Source: Hyphomicrobiales bacterium
GTDB lineage: Bacteria > Pseudomonadota > Alphaproteobacteria > Rhizobiales > Rhizobiaceae
Assembly: GCA_900470155.1 (NCBI GenBank)
Contig: UBZT01000021.1
Span: 19,767-83,766 of the forward strand
DNA: 64,000 nucleotides
Reading direction: 5' to 3'
The notes beneath the pieces were generated by a model. That model was given only the letters and a program-made list of their open reading frames with translations, had not been told where the DNA came from and did not search any database. Numbering within the stretch: the stretch's first letter is position 1; each line of letters begins with the position of its first letter. Positions 9,060 through 18,789 of this stretch are shown piece after piece. Position numbers and translations under genes: made by a program.

Positions 9060-9117
9060 GCTAATTGCGAAATAGTTGATGTCGGTTAAACCGTTAAAGG
9101 ATTACCAAGCAGCGATC

Positions 9118-10524
9118 TCAGGCAAAGACGACCTGAATATCGGTGTACTCGGCAAGACCTTCCTCCGAAAACTCGACACCAATCCCGGAAGCTTTGACCC
9201 CGCCAAATGGAGCATTGGGCTGAATGGCTCCATGCTTGTTGATCCAGACCGAGCCGCATTCCAGACGACTTGCAATCGCGCGCGCCGCAGCTTTGTCGGA
9301 GGACCACACTGAGCCACCGAGGCCGTTGGGGCTATCGTTTGCCATGCGGACAGCCTCTTCAACATCCGAATAGCGAATGATGGGCAAAGCAGGTCCGAAT
9401 TGCTCCTCATCGACAAGCGGGTCGCCATTGCGCAGCCCTGATATGATTGTCGGCGGAAAGAACAGCCCTTCACTTGGCTCTCCGCCCATGAGCACTTTTC
9501 CGCGTCCTTTTGCATCAGCTACCAGTCTTGCGACCTTGTCGAACTGCATGCGGTTCTGGACGGGCCCCAGCATACTTTTTTCATCGAGACCGTTTCCAAC
9601 CTGGATGTTTTTGGCATAGGCCACCAATGCATCACATACGGCGTCATGGATGCTCTCATGCACATAAAGACGCTTCATGGCCGCACATGTCTGGCCGTTG
9701 TTGAGGAAAGCTCCCCAGAATAGGCCCTCTGCAATTTGTTCAGGATCGGCATCCGGGAGCACGATACCGGCATCGTTGCCACCAAGCTCCAGTGTCAAAC
9801 GCTTCATGGTGTCCGCAGCAGACTGCATAACCTTCTGGCCGGTCGCACAGGAGCCAGTAAAAACGATTTTGCGGATATCAGGGTGCGATGACATCGCACC
9901 TCCCATGTTGAAAATTTGATCGTCCCCCGTCACCACGTTCACGACGCCGGGCGGCAGAACTTCGTTCATGATCTGAACCAGCCTCAAAGTCGACAGCGGC
10001 GTACAGGGAGAGGGTTTGATAACGACAGTATTGCCGGTACGCAGAGCGGGCAACATGTGCCACACCGCTATCATGACAGGAAAATTCCAAGGAGTGATCG
10101 AGCCCACGACACCCAGCGGCTTCCGATGCAACTCAACCTTCCCTTGCTCGTTATCCTGCAATACCTTCTTAGGCAGGGAAAGCCCCGACGTATATCCAGC
10201 CCAGGCAACTGCGCCACCCATCTCCCAGCGCGAGCCCAGTCCATTCAAGGGCTTGCCCTGCTCCAGCGTAATCAGCTCGGCGATTTCGGCCGAATGGGCT
10301 TCTATTTTCGCTGTAACCGCTGCACAAGCTGCTTGCAGCGCCTCATCGCTCTGAGACGACCACGAAACGAAAGCTGTCTTGGCCGCAGACACAGCTGCGT
10401 CAAGCGCGTCCTTGCCCATGTTTGGCGCATGGGCAACGACTTCACCGGTTGCTGGGTTGAGAACCGCAAACTCGGAATCGACCGTAAATTCCTTTCCATC
10501 AATGATCGCTGCAAACTTCTTCAT
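9118..10524 (-). CDS. NAD(P)-dependent aldehyde dehydrogenase
   Basis: A 468-residue aldehyde dehydrogenase. The conserved residues are Asn147 (TPWNFP), the general-base Glu246 (LELGGND) and the nucleophile Cys280 (NNGQTC). It is closely similar along its length to the other aldehyde dehydrogenase in this window (18790-20199), sharing for example EQGKPLNG, KPLGVVGSITPWN and GSVWINKHGAIQPNAPFGG, so the two are paralogues. I chose the ATG at 10524 behind GAAGGAA; an open frame extends further but without support. It probably oxidises the aldehyde made by the neighbouring amine oxidase. The 165 bases before folD leave room for its own promoter. Confidence 0.86.
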   Translation of the reverse strand: MKKFAAIIDGKEFTVDSEFAVLNPATGEVVAHAPNMGKDALDAAVSAAKTAFVSWSSQSDEALQAACAAVTAKIEAHSAEIAELITLEQGKPLNGLGSRWEMGGAVAWAGYTSGLSLPKKVLQDNEQGKVELHRKPLGVVGSITPWNFPVMIAVWHMLPALRTGNTVVIKPSPCTPLSTLRLVQIMNEVLPPGVVNVVTGDDQIFNMGGAMSSHPDIRKIVFTGSCATGQKVMQSAADTMKRLTLELGGNDAGIVLPDADPEQIAEGLFWGAFLNNGQTCAAMKRLYVHESIHDAVCDALVAYAKNIQVGNGLDEKSMLGPVQNRMQFDKVARLVADAKGRGKVLMGGEPSEGLFFPPTIISGLRNGDPLVDEEQFGPALPIIRYSDVEEAVRMANDSPNGLGGSVWSSDKAAARAIASRLECGSVWINKHGAIQPNAPFGGVKASGIGVEFSEEGLAEYTDIQVVFA

Positions 10525-10689
10525 GAGATTTTTCCTTCGATTGGATCGCATTCGCCCCTCCCTCTCCATTATGGTCTTTGGAAGAATCTTGTATTTTGAT
10601 CCCCGGAACGCCTCCCGACTCAGTGTTGCTGAGCCAGTCCCTAGGATGCCCGATGGCCACAAAGGCGGCCACCTAAGTCACGCCGGAGT

Positions 10690-11583
10690 CTAGAATTTTG
10701 GCGGAACCAAACCCGCAGCCCGGTAAGCGGCAATGACAGTATTCGCCATCAGCATTGCAATCGTCATAGGTCCAACTCCTCCAGGGACCGGCGTGATCGC
10801 ACCAGCATGTTCCGCACATTCGGCAAAAGCCACATCCCCCACCAAGCGGGTTTTCCCCTCCGATCCAGGAACCCGGTTGATGCCCACATCGATGACAGTC
10901 GCGCTAGGTCTCACCCACTCGGCTTTCACCATTTCGGGGCGCCCTACAGCTGCAACGAGGATGTCTGCGTTCCGACAAAGTGTCGGCAGATCCTTTGACC
11001 GCGAATGGGCTGTCGTAACCGTGGCGTTGGCAGCCAGCAGTAACGCCGACATGGGTTTCCCAAAGAGATTAGACCTTCCGACCACGACCGCGTTGAGCCC
11101 AGAGAGGTCTGGCCCGTGAATACTGCGCACCAGCACCATTGCACCAGCAGGTGTACAAGAGATAAGTCCGCCGTCGAGATCACCCGTGGCCACCTTACCG
11201 GCATTCACAACATGAAGCCCATCGACATCCTTGTGCGGCAGGATCGACTGGATGATTTCCTCAGCGTTCAGATGCCTCGGCAAAGGCAACTGAACAAGGA
11301 CACCGTGGACATCTGTGTCCCGGTTTAAAGCCGCGACGAGGCTGGACAGCTCATCCCGGGTGGTCTCTTCCGGCAAAGTGTGCTGGATTGAATTGAAGCC
11401 GCACTCACTTGCCATTCGCCCCTTCGACGCGACGTAGGCGTGGCTGGCTGGATCGTCTCCGACTATTACGACCGCCAAGCCAGGCTTTACGTTCATTTCG
11501 CTCTCGAGCCGAGTGGCTGCAGATTTCACCGCGTTGATGATCGATGACGAGACGCGCTTCCCGTCGATGATGATCGCTGTCAT
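10690..11583 (-). CDS. folD: bifunctional methylene-THF dehydrogenase/methenyl-THF cyclohydrolase FolD
   Basis: A 297-residue FolD of normal length. It carries the YVASK active-site segment with Lys54, the GVLVQLPLP segment, the KDVDGLHVVNAGK segment and the GRSNLFGKPM nucleotide-binding loop; GGVGPMTIAML is near the C-terminus. It converts 5,10-methylene-THF to 10-formyl-THF with NADP reduction. It starts 3 bases after purU in the same leftward operon as the demethylating dehydrogenase, so here it is likely a catabolic copy that drains methyl groups. A housekeeping folD would be expected elsewhere in the genome. Confidence 0.93.
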   Translation of the reverse strand: MTAIIIDGKRVSSSIINAVKSAATRLESEMNVKPGLAVVIVGDDPASHAYVASKGRMASECGFNSIQHTLPEETTRDELSSLVAALNRDTDVHGVLVQLPLPRHLNAEEIIQSILPHKDVDGLHVVNAGKVATGDLDGGLISCTPAGAMVLVRSIHGPDLSGLNAVVVGRSNLFGKPMSALLLAANATVTTAHSRSKDLPTLCRNADILVAAVGRPEMVKAEWVRPSATVIDVGINRVPGSEGKTRLVGDVAFAECAEHAGAITPVPGGVGPMTIAMLMANTVIAAYRAAGLVPPKF

Positions 11584-11586
11584 CGT

Positions 11587-12471
11587 TCATCCCATTCTTT
11601 CGGATTTGTAAGAGCCCGGACTGGGGGGGAAAACGATAGTCTTGTTGCCGTTCAGGAACGTCCGGTGATGGATGTGGGCATGCACGGCACGTGCAAGAAC
11701 CTGGCTCTCGACGTCACGCCCGATCGATACGTAATCATCTGCAGACTGCGCATGAGTGATGCGCGCGACGTCTTGTTCGATGATGGGTCCCTCATCGAGA
11801 TCGGCTGTGACGTAGTGCGCTGTTGCACCAATAAGCTTCACGCCTCGCTGGTAAGCCTGTTTGTAGGGATTAGCTCCCTTGAAACTCGGCAGGAACGAAT
11901 GGTGGATGTTGATGATCTTGCCGGACATCTTCTGGCACATCTGGTCCGAGAGGATCTGCATGTAACGCGCAAGGACGATCAACTCGGTTCCCGTCTGCTC
12001 TACAACCTCCATGATCCGTGCTTCGGCCTGCGGCTTGTTGGCCTTCGTGACAGGGATGTGGTGGAACGGGATGTCGTGGTTGACGACGACCTTCTGATAA
12101 TCAAAGTGGTTCGAAATGACACCCACGATGTCGATCGGAAGCGCCCCGATCTTCCAACGGTAAAGCAAGTCGTTGAGGCAATGGCCGAAGCGCGACACCA
12201 TGAGGAGAACCTTCATGCGTTCGTCGCTGTCGTGGAAGCGATATTGCATCTCGAAGGGCTTTGCCACGGCATCGAAACCGGACTTGATTTCGTCTCCTGA
12301 CACCCCGTTCTGAGAGTGAAATGTGAGACGCATGAAGAAGAGGCCAGTTTCGAGGTCATCGAATTGCGACGAGTCGACAATATTGCAGCCGAGCTCAGCA
12401 AGGTAACTGGTGATTGCTGCAACAATTCCCCGCTTTGAATCGCAGGTGATGGTAAGGACGTAGGATTTCAT
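11587..12471 (-). CDS. purU: formyltetrahydrofolate deformylase PurU
   Basis: A 294-residue PurU. Residues 1-80 are the ACT domain (LTITCDSKRGIVAAITSYLA). The C-terminal formyltransferase-fold hydrolase domain has INIHHSFLPSFKGANPY and AHYVTADLDEGPII, which carry the active-site His and Asp. It hydrolyses 10-formyl-THF to formate and THF. Placed between etfA and folD, it completes a route that releases methyl carbon as formate and regenerates THF for the dehydrogenase upstream. Confidence 0.93.
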   Translation of the reverse strand: MKSYVLTITCDSKRGIVAAITSYLAELGCNIVDSSQFDDLETGLFFMRLTFHSQNGVSGDEIKSGFDAVAKPFEMQYRFHDSDERMKVLLMVSRFGHCLNDLLYRWKIGALPIDIVGVISNHFDYQKVVVNHDIPFHHIPVTKANKPQAEARIMEVVEQTGTELIVLARYMQILSDQMCQKMSGKIINIHHSFLPSFKGANPYKQAYQRGVKLIGATAHYVTADLDEGPIIEQDVARITHAQSADDYVSIGRDVESQVLARAVHAHIHHRTFLNGNKTIVFPPSPGSYKSERMG

Positions 12472-12521
12472 TGTTCATCTCGAATCTGAAACAGACGACA
12501 CGATGGCTGTAGTCGGGGCTC

Positions 12522-13454
12522 TCAGAGAACCTTCTCAAGTTCCGGCAATACCTCGAAGAGATCAGCAACGAGGCCATAGTCGGCAACCTGAAAGATCGGC
12601 GCCTCCTCGTCCTTGTTTATTGCAACGATGACCTTCGAATCCTTCATGCCGGCGAGGTGTTGAATAGCTCCGGAGATACCGCACGCAATGTATAGTTGTG
12701 GCGCAACCACCTTCCCCGTCTGGCCGACCTGCAAGTCATTCGCAGCAAATCCAGCGTCAACTGCGGCACGAGACGCACCGACCGCCGCACCGAGTTTATC
12801 CGCAACAGGAAGAATGACTTTCTCGAAATTCTCAGCAGATCCAAGAGCTCTGCCGCCAGAAATTACGATCTTCGCCGAGGTGAGTTCAGGACGCTCAGAG
12901 GAGGAAATTTCGTCGGAGACGAAGGTCGAATTTGATGAAAAAAAGGCTGCCGCCGAGACAGACTCGACGGCAGCAGAGGCGCCTTGGGGGGCTGGGAGAA
13001 AAGATGCTGTCCGAACGGTTATAACCTTCTTGGCGTCAGCCGACTGAACCGTCTGGATGGCATTGCCTGCATAGATCGGCCGCTTGAAAGTGTCAGACGA
13101 TAACACTTCGGTAACTTCCGACACTTGAGCTACATCCAGCAGCGCAGCTACGCGCGGCAGCACGTTCTTTCCAACTGATGTGGCGGCTGATACGATGGCA
13201 TCATAGTGGCCGGCTAGTGAAACGATGATGGCTGCCAATGGCTCAGCCAGATTCCCTGCAAAGCATCGATCGTCAGCCAGGATTACTTTGGAGACACCGG
13301 CGAGCTGGGCAGCCTGTTCAGCCGCTTGGCGAGCATCTGTGCCTGCAACAAGCACATGTACGACGGAACCCATTTGGAGCGCAGCGGTCAAAGCCTTGGC
13401 AGTTTGTTCGGAAACTGAAGCATTGTCGTGATCTGCCAGAAGAAGAATGGCCAT
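12522..13454 (-). CDS. etfA: electron transfer flavoprotein alpha subunit
   Basis: A 310-residue ETF alpha subunit. The C-terminal FAD-binding region includes SGGRALGS, ADKLGAAVGASRAAVDAGF, VGQTGKVVAPQLYIACGISGAIQH and INKDEEAPIFQVADYGLVAD, the ETF-alpha signature. I chose the ATG at 13454, preceded by GAGGAGA. With EtfB it accepts electrons from flavin dehydrogenases and passes them to ETF:quinone oxidoreductase. It lies 21 bases after etfB. Confidence 0.93.
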   Translation of the reverse strand: MAILLLADHDNASVSEQTAKALTAALQMGSVVHVLVAGTDARQAAEQAAQLAGVSKVILADDRCFAGNLAEPLAAIIVSLAGHYDAIVSAATSVGKNVLPRVAALLDVAQVSEVTEVLSSDTFKRPIYAGNAIQTVQSADAKKVITVRTASFLPAPQGASAAVESVSAAAFFSSNSTFVSDEISSSERPELTSAKIVISGGRALGSAENFEKVILPVADKLGAAVGASRAAVDAGFAANDLQVGQTGKVVAPQLYIACGISGAIQHLAGMKDSKVIVAINKDEEAPIFQVADYGLVADLFEVLPELEKVL

Positions 13455-13475
13455 GTCTTGTCTCCTCAAACGTGC

Positions 13476-14225
13476 TTACAGCACACCGGCTTCGGTCTTG
13501 AGCTTTTCTATAAGCTCTGCAACACTTTTGACTTTGATGCCCGACTTGCGTCCGCCGGGCTCTTCTGTTTTCAAGACTTTCAGGCGTGGTGCGACACTCA
13601 CGCCGAAATCGGCAGGAGACTTCCTCTCGAGCGGCTTCTTTTTCGCCTTCATGATATTTGGCAGAGAGGCATACCGAGGCTCGTTCAAACGAAGGTCTGT
13701 CGTAATGACAGCAGGAAGCTTGACCTCAATAGTCTGCAAGCCACCGTCCACCTCGCGCGTCACCCTCGCCAGATCTCCCTTAAGTTCGATCTTCGACGCA
13801 AATGTTGCTTGAGCGGATCCGAGCAGAGCTGCCAGCATCTGGCCCGTCTGATTGCTATCGTCATCGATCGCCTGCTTGCCGACGATTACAAGGCCAGGTC
13901 TCTCTGCATCAGTGACAGCCTTCAGAATTTTCGCGACGGCGAGCGGTTCGACGACTTCGTCTGTTTCTACCAGGATGGCACGATCAGCACCCATCGCGAG
14001 AGCTGTACGAAGTGTCTCTTCCGACTTTGTTGGTCCGACCGACACGACGATGATCTCTACGACGCTACCAGCCTCCTTCAGGCGGACGGCCTCTTCAACT
14101 GAGATCTCGTCGAACGGGTTCATCGACATCTTCACGTTGGCAAGATCGACGCCAGACCCATCGGCATGGACGCGGATCTTGACGTTGTAATCAACAACGC
14201 GCTTTACAGGCACAAGAATTTTCAA
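13476..14225 (-). CDS. etfB: electron transfer flavoprotein beta subunit
   Basis: A 249-residue ETF beta subunit of normal length. It begins MKILVPVKRVVDYNVKIRV and carries MNPFDEISVEEAVRLKE and GKQAIDDDSNQTGQMLAALL, the family's AMP-binding features. It is followed directly by etfA and preceded by the dimethylglycine dehydrogenase-like gene, so it is the expected electron acceptor for that enzyme. It is distinct in context from the housekeeping ETF used in fatty acid oxidation. Confidence 0.93.
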   Translation of the reverse strand: MKILVPVKRVVDYNVKIRVHADGSGVDLANVKMSMNPFDEISVEEAVRLKEAGSVVEIIVVSVGPTKSEETLRTALAMGADRAILVETDEVVEPLAVAKILKAVTDAERPGLVIVGKQAIDDDSNQTGQMLAALLGSAQATFASKIELKGDLARVTREVDGGLQTIEVKLPAVITTDLRLNEPRYASLPNIMKAKKKPLERKSPADFGVSVAPRLKVLKTEEPGGRKSGIKVKSVAELIEKLKTEAGVL

Positions 14226-14296
14226 AAGAGCATCCTTTCAAGGTACCGGATTGCGTCGGCCACGGAGCCCACGCGAGCCCCGCGGCACCGTCAAAT

Positions 14297-16747
14297 TTAC
14301 GATAGGACCTTCTTGTTCTCGGGATCGTAGAAACCGCGCCTGCTAACAGTGGCGCTGATGGCCTTGCCCTCGACCAAAACCTGGAACTCCGTCGCGTTGA
14401 CATAGCCGTTGTCGATCGGCCCGTCTTGGAAGTTGAGCAGGCCGAGAGCAGTCGCCTTGCCAAAGGCGTAGCTGAAGGAGGCGCTGGTGATCTGGCCGAC
14501 CACTTTACCGTTATGCAGCACCGGCTCCCGCCCGAACAACAGCGGTTCAGGATCGTTGAGCATTATGGCGTAGAGGAACGGGCCTTTCGCTTCAGACTTG
14601 CGCGCGATGTAGGCGTCGCGGCCGATGAAGGGGATTTCCTTCTTGGTCTTGCAGAGGAAATCCACTCCGAGCTGATGAGGCGATTCCGTGTAGGCCATAT
14701 CCGTGCCCCAATGGAGGTAGCCCTTGTCGATACGAAGGGCGTTCAGAGCATCGGTGCCCAGTGGCTTGATGCCGTACTTCGACTGAAGCGTCATGATCGT
14801 CTCGAACACATGCTCGGCGACATCCGGCGACATGTAGATTTCGTAGCCGAGCTCGCCGCTGTAGGAGAGGCGCTGGATCCACATTTCGGCATATCCGATG
14901 CGGATCGTCTTCCCCGAATTGAAGGGGAAAGCCTCATTGGAGAGATCCGCACCCGACAGTTCCGAGAGCAGCGCGCGGGACTTCGGACCCATGATCGACA
15001 GCGCGGCCGACGCAGTGGTCACGTCCCGCACCCTTACATCCTCGCCGGGACGGATATGGCGCTGCATCCGGTTAAGGTCGCGGCGGCGACGGCCGGTTGA
15101 GCTGGTCACGATGAAGCGCTCGGGCGACATGCGCGCAACGGTCATGTCGCTTTCCACCCCGCCCTGCTCGTTCAGCATGAGGGTGTAGACGAGCCTGCCC
15201 GGCGCGATGGCCATGTTGTTAGTGCACAGACGCTGAAGGAATGCTTCGGCATCCTTGCCTTCGACCTCGGTCTTGCCCATGGGCGAATAGTCGATGATAG
15301 CGACAGCCTCGCGCGCGGCCTTCTGCTCGGCGAGCGAATATTCGAGGTTCTTCGCCTTTCCGAACGAGTATTCAGGCGTCGGCTCGGAACCCACCGGGCC
15401 GTACCATGCCGGACGTTCCCAGCCGAGCGCCTCTCCGAAATAGGCGCCCTGCGCCTTGAGCGCGTGATGCAGCGGCGTTCTGCGGATGTTTCTGGCGGTA
15501 TGCCGCTGCTGGCCGGGATAATGCAGGGCGTAGGAAAGCGCTAGAGTTTCCGGCGCCCGCTGCTGCAGGTAGAGATCGCCGGACTGGAAAGCCTCCATAC
15601 GGGCTGGATCGACAGAACTCAGATCGCGCATCGGACGGCCGTTGATGATCCATTCGGCAAGCGCGCGGCCTGCACCGGCGCCGCACTGGATCCCTGTGGA
15701 GTTCACACCCGCCAGAATGAAGTAGCCCTTGATATGCGGCGCTTCGCCGATGGTTGCGCGGCCGTCATGCGTGAAGCTTTCCGGACCGTTGAAGAAGGTG
15801 CGGATACCGACCGTCTGCAGCACCGGAACGCGCTCCAGCGCTTCCTCCATCACGTCCATGACGTGTTCTTCCACGAAGGGGAGAGAATCGAAGCTGAAGT
15901 CTTCCGGAATGCCGTTTTCGCCGTAAGGCACGACGATACGGTGACCGAAGCCGACCAGCAGCTTGCCGGCATCCTCCTTGAAATAGGTCGCGTCGTCATA
16001 GGAGCGTAGAACGGGGAGGTTCTTTGGCAGATCCGGGATGGCTTCCGTGACGAGATAGTAATGCGCGCAGGCATGCAGCGGAATCTCCACGCCATTGCGC
16101 CGGCCAAGTTCGCGGGCCCACATTCCCGACGTGTTGACGACGAATTCACAACGAATTTCACCCTTGTCGGTGCGAACGCCCTTCACCTGGCCGCCCTCAA
16201 TGATGATATCTTCGACCTTAGTGTTTTCGAAGATCTTCACGCCTCGACCACGCGCGCCTTTGGCAAGCGCAGTGGTAAGGTCTACGGGGTTGATCGAGCC
16301 GTTGCTCGGGATCCAGGTACCACCCACAATGCCGTCGAGGCTGACGAGCGGATAACGCTCCTGAATTTCGTCGAAGCCGATTTCGTAGGCCTCAATATTG
16401 AAAAGTTTGGCGTAGTCGACCTGGCGGCGCAACTGCTGCATACGGTCGGGATGTCTGGCAACCGTCACGGAACCGGTCTGGCGAAAACCCGTAGTCTGGC
16501 CGGTTTCACGTTCGAGTTCTTCGATGATTTCCGTGCCGTAGGACGCGAATTCGGTAGAGAGCGTGTCGCCGCGAAGGCGGCCGACGAGGCCTGCAGCATG
16601 CCATGTCGTGCCGCTCGTCAACTGCTTACGCTCAAGCAGTACCACATCGGTCCAACCCTCTTTGGCAAGATGATATGCCACCGAGCAGCCATGCACGCCA
16701 CCACCGATAATGACCACTTGCGCCTGCGTAGGAATCTCGTTTGCCAT
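14297..16747 (-). CDS. dimethylglycine/sarcosine dehydrogenase-like FAD- and folate-dependent enzyme
   Basis: An 816-residue two-part enzyme. Residues 1-380 are a DAO-type FAD domain with VVIIGGGVHGCSVAYHLA and SGTTWHAAGL; His50 in that motif is the residue that carries covalent flavin in mitochondrial DMGDH and SARDH. The C-terminal half is an aminomethyltransferase (GcvT-like) folate domain (LGTDALNALRIDKGYLHWG). It should oxidise an N-methyl group and hand the carbon to THF as methylene-THF. The ATG at 16747 has AAGGGAAA upstream. It leads a leftward etfB-etfA-purU-folD operon. Dimethylglycine, sarcosine or a related N-methylamine are all possible substrates. Confidence 0.85.
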   Translation of the reverse strand: MANEIPTQAQVVIIGGGVHGCSVAYHLAKEGWTDVVLLERKQLTSGTTWHAAGLVGRLRGDTLSTEFASYGTEIIEELERETGQTTGFRQTGSVTVARHPDRMQQLRRQVDYAKLFNIEAYEIGFDEIQERYPLVSLDGIVGGTWIPSNGSINPVDLTTALAKGARGRGVKIFENTKVEDIIIEGGQVKGVRTDKGEIRCEFVVNTSGMWARELGRRNGVEIPLHACAHYYLVTEAIPDLPKNLPVLRSYDDATYFKEDAGKLLVGFGHRIVVPYGENGIPEDFSFDSLPFVEEHVMDVMEEALERVPVLQTVGIRTFFNGPESFTHDGRATIGEAPHIKGYFILAGVNSTGIQCGAGAGRALAEWIINGRPMRDLSSVDPARMEAFQSGDLYLQQRAPETLALSYALHYPGQQRHTARNIRRTPLHHALKAQGAYFGEALGWERPAWYGPVGSEPTPEYSFGKAKNLEYSLAEQKAAREAVAIIDYSPMGKTEVEGKDAEAFLQRLCTNNMAIAPGRLVYTLMLNEQGGVESDMTVARMSPERFIVTSSTGRRRRDLNRMQRHIRPGEDVRVRDVTTASAALSIMGPKSRALLSELSGADLSNEAFPFNSGKTIRIGYAEMWIQRLSYSGELGYEIYMSPDVAEHVFETIMTLQSKYGIKPLGTDALNALRIDKGYLHWGTDMAYTESPHQLGVDFLCKTKKEIPFIGRDAYIARKSEAKGPFLYAIMLNDPEPLLFGREPVLHNGKVVGQITSASFSYAFGKATALGLLNFQDGPIDNGYVNATEFQVLVEGKAISATVSRRGFYDPENKKVLS

Positions 16748-16884
16748 AAATTTCCCTTTCTGGAGCAGGGATGACAAGCATCGGCATGGCACGCAGATGC
16801 GGCCAATCTAATGTCACCGATAGCTTCCCCTCGTTGAACCGCGCGCCTTTTTTGTACTCGCCGTTCGTTTATTGACTATGGGTG

Positions 16885-16910
16885 CGGTTTATGACATGAA
16901 TTTTAAACCG
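16885..16910. promoter_or_regulatory. inverted repeat in the DMGDH/kinase divergent promoter region
   Basis: Arms CGGTTTA (16885-16891) and TAAACCG (16904-16910) are separated by 12 bases, inside the 296-base gap between divergent operons. A TTGACT hexamer lies just before it at 16872-16877. It is a candidate operator for the TetR regulator encoded in the rightward operon. Confidence 0.4.
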
Positions 16911-17043
16911 TGTAAACGCCTGATAAAAAACTTCGAGAGAGTGTGGGGCTTACACGCTAAGATTTGGAACGACGCCGGTCAGGAGGAGCCACAGCGCACG
17001 TCGTCAAGAGAATTAAAGGAAAAAACAATGGGAACGAAGATCA

Positions 17044-17994
17044 ATGTCTACGAACAGCAATGTGCAAGAAATCGAGGAATTCTCTGAGCGCGTCACTAAG
17101 GCGCTTTCCAAAGTCGCGGGCTGGGATGACGGCAAGGCGACATGGCGGTGGATCTCAGGCGGCGGAGCTCACAAGAATTTCCATGTAACCAGCAGCAGCG
17201 GCCAGCAGGCAGTGCTTAAGCTTTGGAATTGTGATTGGGAGAGCCTTGGCGTTCTCCCCCCGAGCGCGGTGCCTTTGCTTAATACGGTCGAGGCAGGAAA
17301 TTTCGGTATCGGCGCGCCAGTGATTGCCGTTATCGACGACCCCTTGGGTATCATGCTCGAATTCTTGCCCGGCACCTCCGTAGACGCGAAGGATCCTGAG
17401 ATTCTTGACCTCATCGCGAGGCGTGCACGTAGTCTCCACGACAGCGGAATGTGCTTCAAGCGAGACTTCAACCCGTTCGCGGAGGCCCGCATCATTTTGG
17501 CATCAGCTGAACGAAAGGGTGCGTCACTGCCGGATGACTATGCGGAGGTCCGTAAGACGATCAATAAAATCGAACACGCACTTGATCTCAGATCGCGCGA
17601 ATTCGTGCCCAGTCATAATGACCTCTACAGCGCTAACATGTTGCGACAATCAGACGGCTCGATCCGCTTCATCGACTACGATTTGTCGGGCAACAGTGAC
17701 CGCTGCTATGATCTGGGGTTGATCGCCACTTTCGAGGGGCTCGATCCTCACATGGTCGACAAACTAACCGAAGGCTATTTCGGACGATTCGATGTGAAGC
17801 TTCGAGCAAGGACAGAACTTTTCTCGGTCGCCGCAGATCATCACCAGTTCTCCCTCTTTGCAGTTGCACTGGCGGCTGCCGATATGAATGACGACTATGA
17901 CTACAGTGGGTATATGAGAGACATTTGGGACCGGATACTTACCCGCATTGGAACGCCCGCTTTTGGTAAATTTCTAGATTTAGCAGAATCATGA
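17044..17994 (+). CDS. choline/ethanolamine kinase-like phosphotransferase (APH superfamily)
   Basis: A 316-residue protein-kinase-fold small-molecule kinase. The catalytic loop HNDLYSANM gives catalytic Asp193 and metal-binding Asn198. The metal-binding DYD is at 211-213, in FIDYDLSGNSDRCYDLGLIA, very like choline/ethanolamine kinases. The ATP-binding Lys is probably in AVLKLW (Lys59). The start is ATG 17044. A 19-codon frame opens at an ATG (17028) with the better ribosome site AAAGGA and ends inside this gene, which hints at coupling. It leads an operon with a TetR gene, an aldehyde dehydrogenase and a phospho-lyase-type aminotransferase, so it likely phosphorylates an amino alcohol such as ethanolamine. 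Hydroxylysine is the main alternative. Confidence 0.72.
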   Translation: MSTNSNVQEIEEFSERVTKALSKVAGWDDGKATWRWISGGGAHKNFHVTSSSGQQAVLKLWNCDWESLGVLPPSAVPLLNTVEAGNFGIGAPVIAVIDDPLGIMLEFLPGTSVDAKDPEILDLIARRARSLHDSGMCFKRDFNPFAEARIILASAERKGASLPDDYAEVRKTINKIEHALDLRSREFVPSHNDLYSANMLRQSDGSIRFIDYDLSGNSDRCYDLGLIATFEGLDPHMVDKLTEGYFGRFDVKLRARTELFSVAADHHQFSLFAVALAAADMNDDYDYSGYMRDIWDRILTRIGTPAFGKFLDLAES

Positions 17995-18117
17995 AGCTAG
18001 CCATGCCAATCCAGCCATTGGTTGTCCTTTCACATTTGCATCACTAAGACGGATTTTTGTATGAACGTAGGATTATTGAGCGATCTGTACGATCACCAAA
18101 TCGGAAAGGATGCGACC

Positions 18118-18729
18118 ATGGCAAGAGGTGCGGAACGACTATCGTTGCGTGAACGGAATAAACTTAGAACTCGGCAGGAGATCTTGGATGCTACTCTGGA
18201 GGTCTTCAACGAGGACGGGTTTACGGGTACCTCGATCGACAAGATTGCGGAACTTGGCGGGATCTCTAAGGGCACTGTCTACGTGTATTTTCCTGACGGA
18301 TTGAATGACATCTATAGAGAACTCTACGCGGACATTACGGAGCGACTGCTGAAGGCAACGAAGAAGGCGCGAGCAGAAACGTCCGACCCTGCTAAGCGGA
18401 TTGTGGCCATGGCCGAAGCGCTGCTCAAGTTATCCGAGGTTCCAAGTTTCGGTCGATTCTACGCTGTACTAAGTCCGGAACTACGGCCAGTTCTCGCGCC
18501 GGTAGTAGGACAGGCGTCAAAGCGATTTGTCACGTTCATCGCTGCGGATTTGGAGGAAGCACTTCCAGGCGCTGCAAGTGAAGAGGAGCGCATGGCAATG
18601 GCGGAACTGATCGTCGGCTCGATGCGGGAAGCGGCGAGAATCGTAAGCGAGACGCCAAATAGAAACGGGTCCCTCGTCATGGCACTACGAAGAATAGTGG
18701 GCGCCGTCACGTCGGAGACCGTTCGTTAG
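18118..18729 (+). CDS. TetR-family transcriptional regulator
   Basis: A 203-residue TetR protein with an N-terminal helix-turn-helix at about residues 30-55 (GTSIDKIAELGGISKGTVYVYF). I chose the ATG at 18118, behind AAAGGA; open codons further upstream lack support. The kinase-like gene lies before it and the aldehyde dehydrogenase after it, all on the same strand, so it probably controls its own operon and perhaps the divergent demethylation operon. Confidence 0.82.
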   Translation: MARGAERLSLRERNKLRTRQEILDATLEVFNEDGFTGTSIDKIAELGGISKGTVYVYFPDGLNDIYRELYADITERLLKATKKARAETSDPAKRIVAMAEALLKLSEVPSFGRFYAVLSPELRPVLAPVVGQASKRFVTFIAADLEEALPGAASEEERMAMAELIVGSMREAARIVSETPNRNGSLVMALRRIVGAVTSETVR

Positions 18730-18789
18730 ACTGCTAGCCCAATAGAAACCAATCCGGTGCGTTACAGCCTTTTGTGAAGGAAAATAACT

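Noticed and set aside
11665..12300. Rightward 211-codon open frame
   Set aside because: Antisense to purU, which is well supported; no ribosome site or homology.
16061..16774. Rightward 237-codon open frame
   Set aside because: Antisense to the FAD domain of the DMGDH-like gene.
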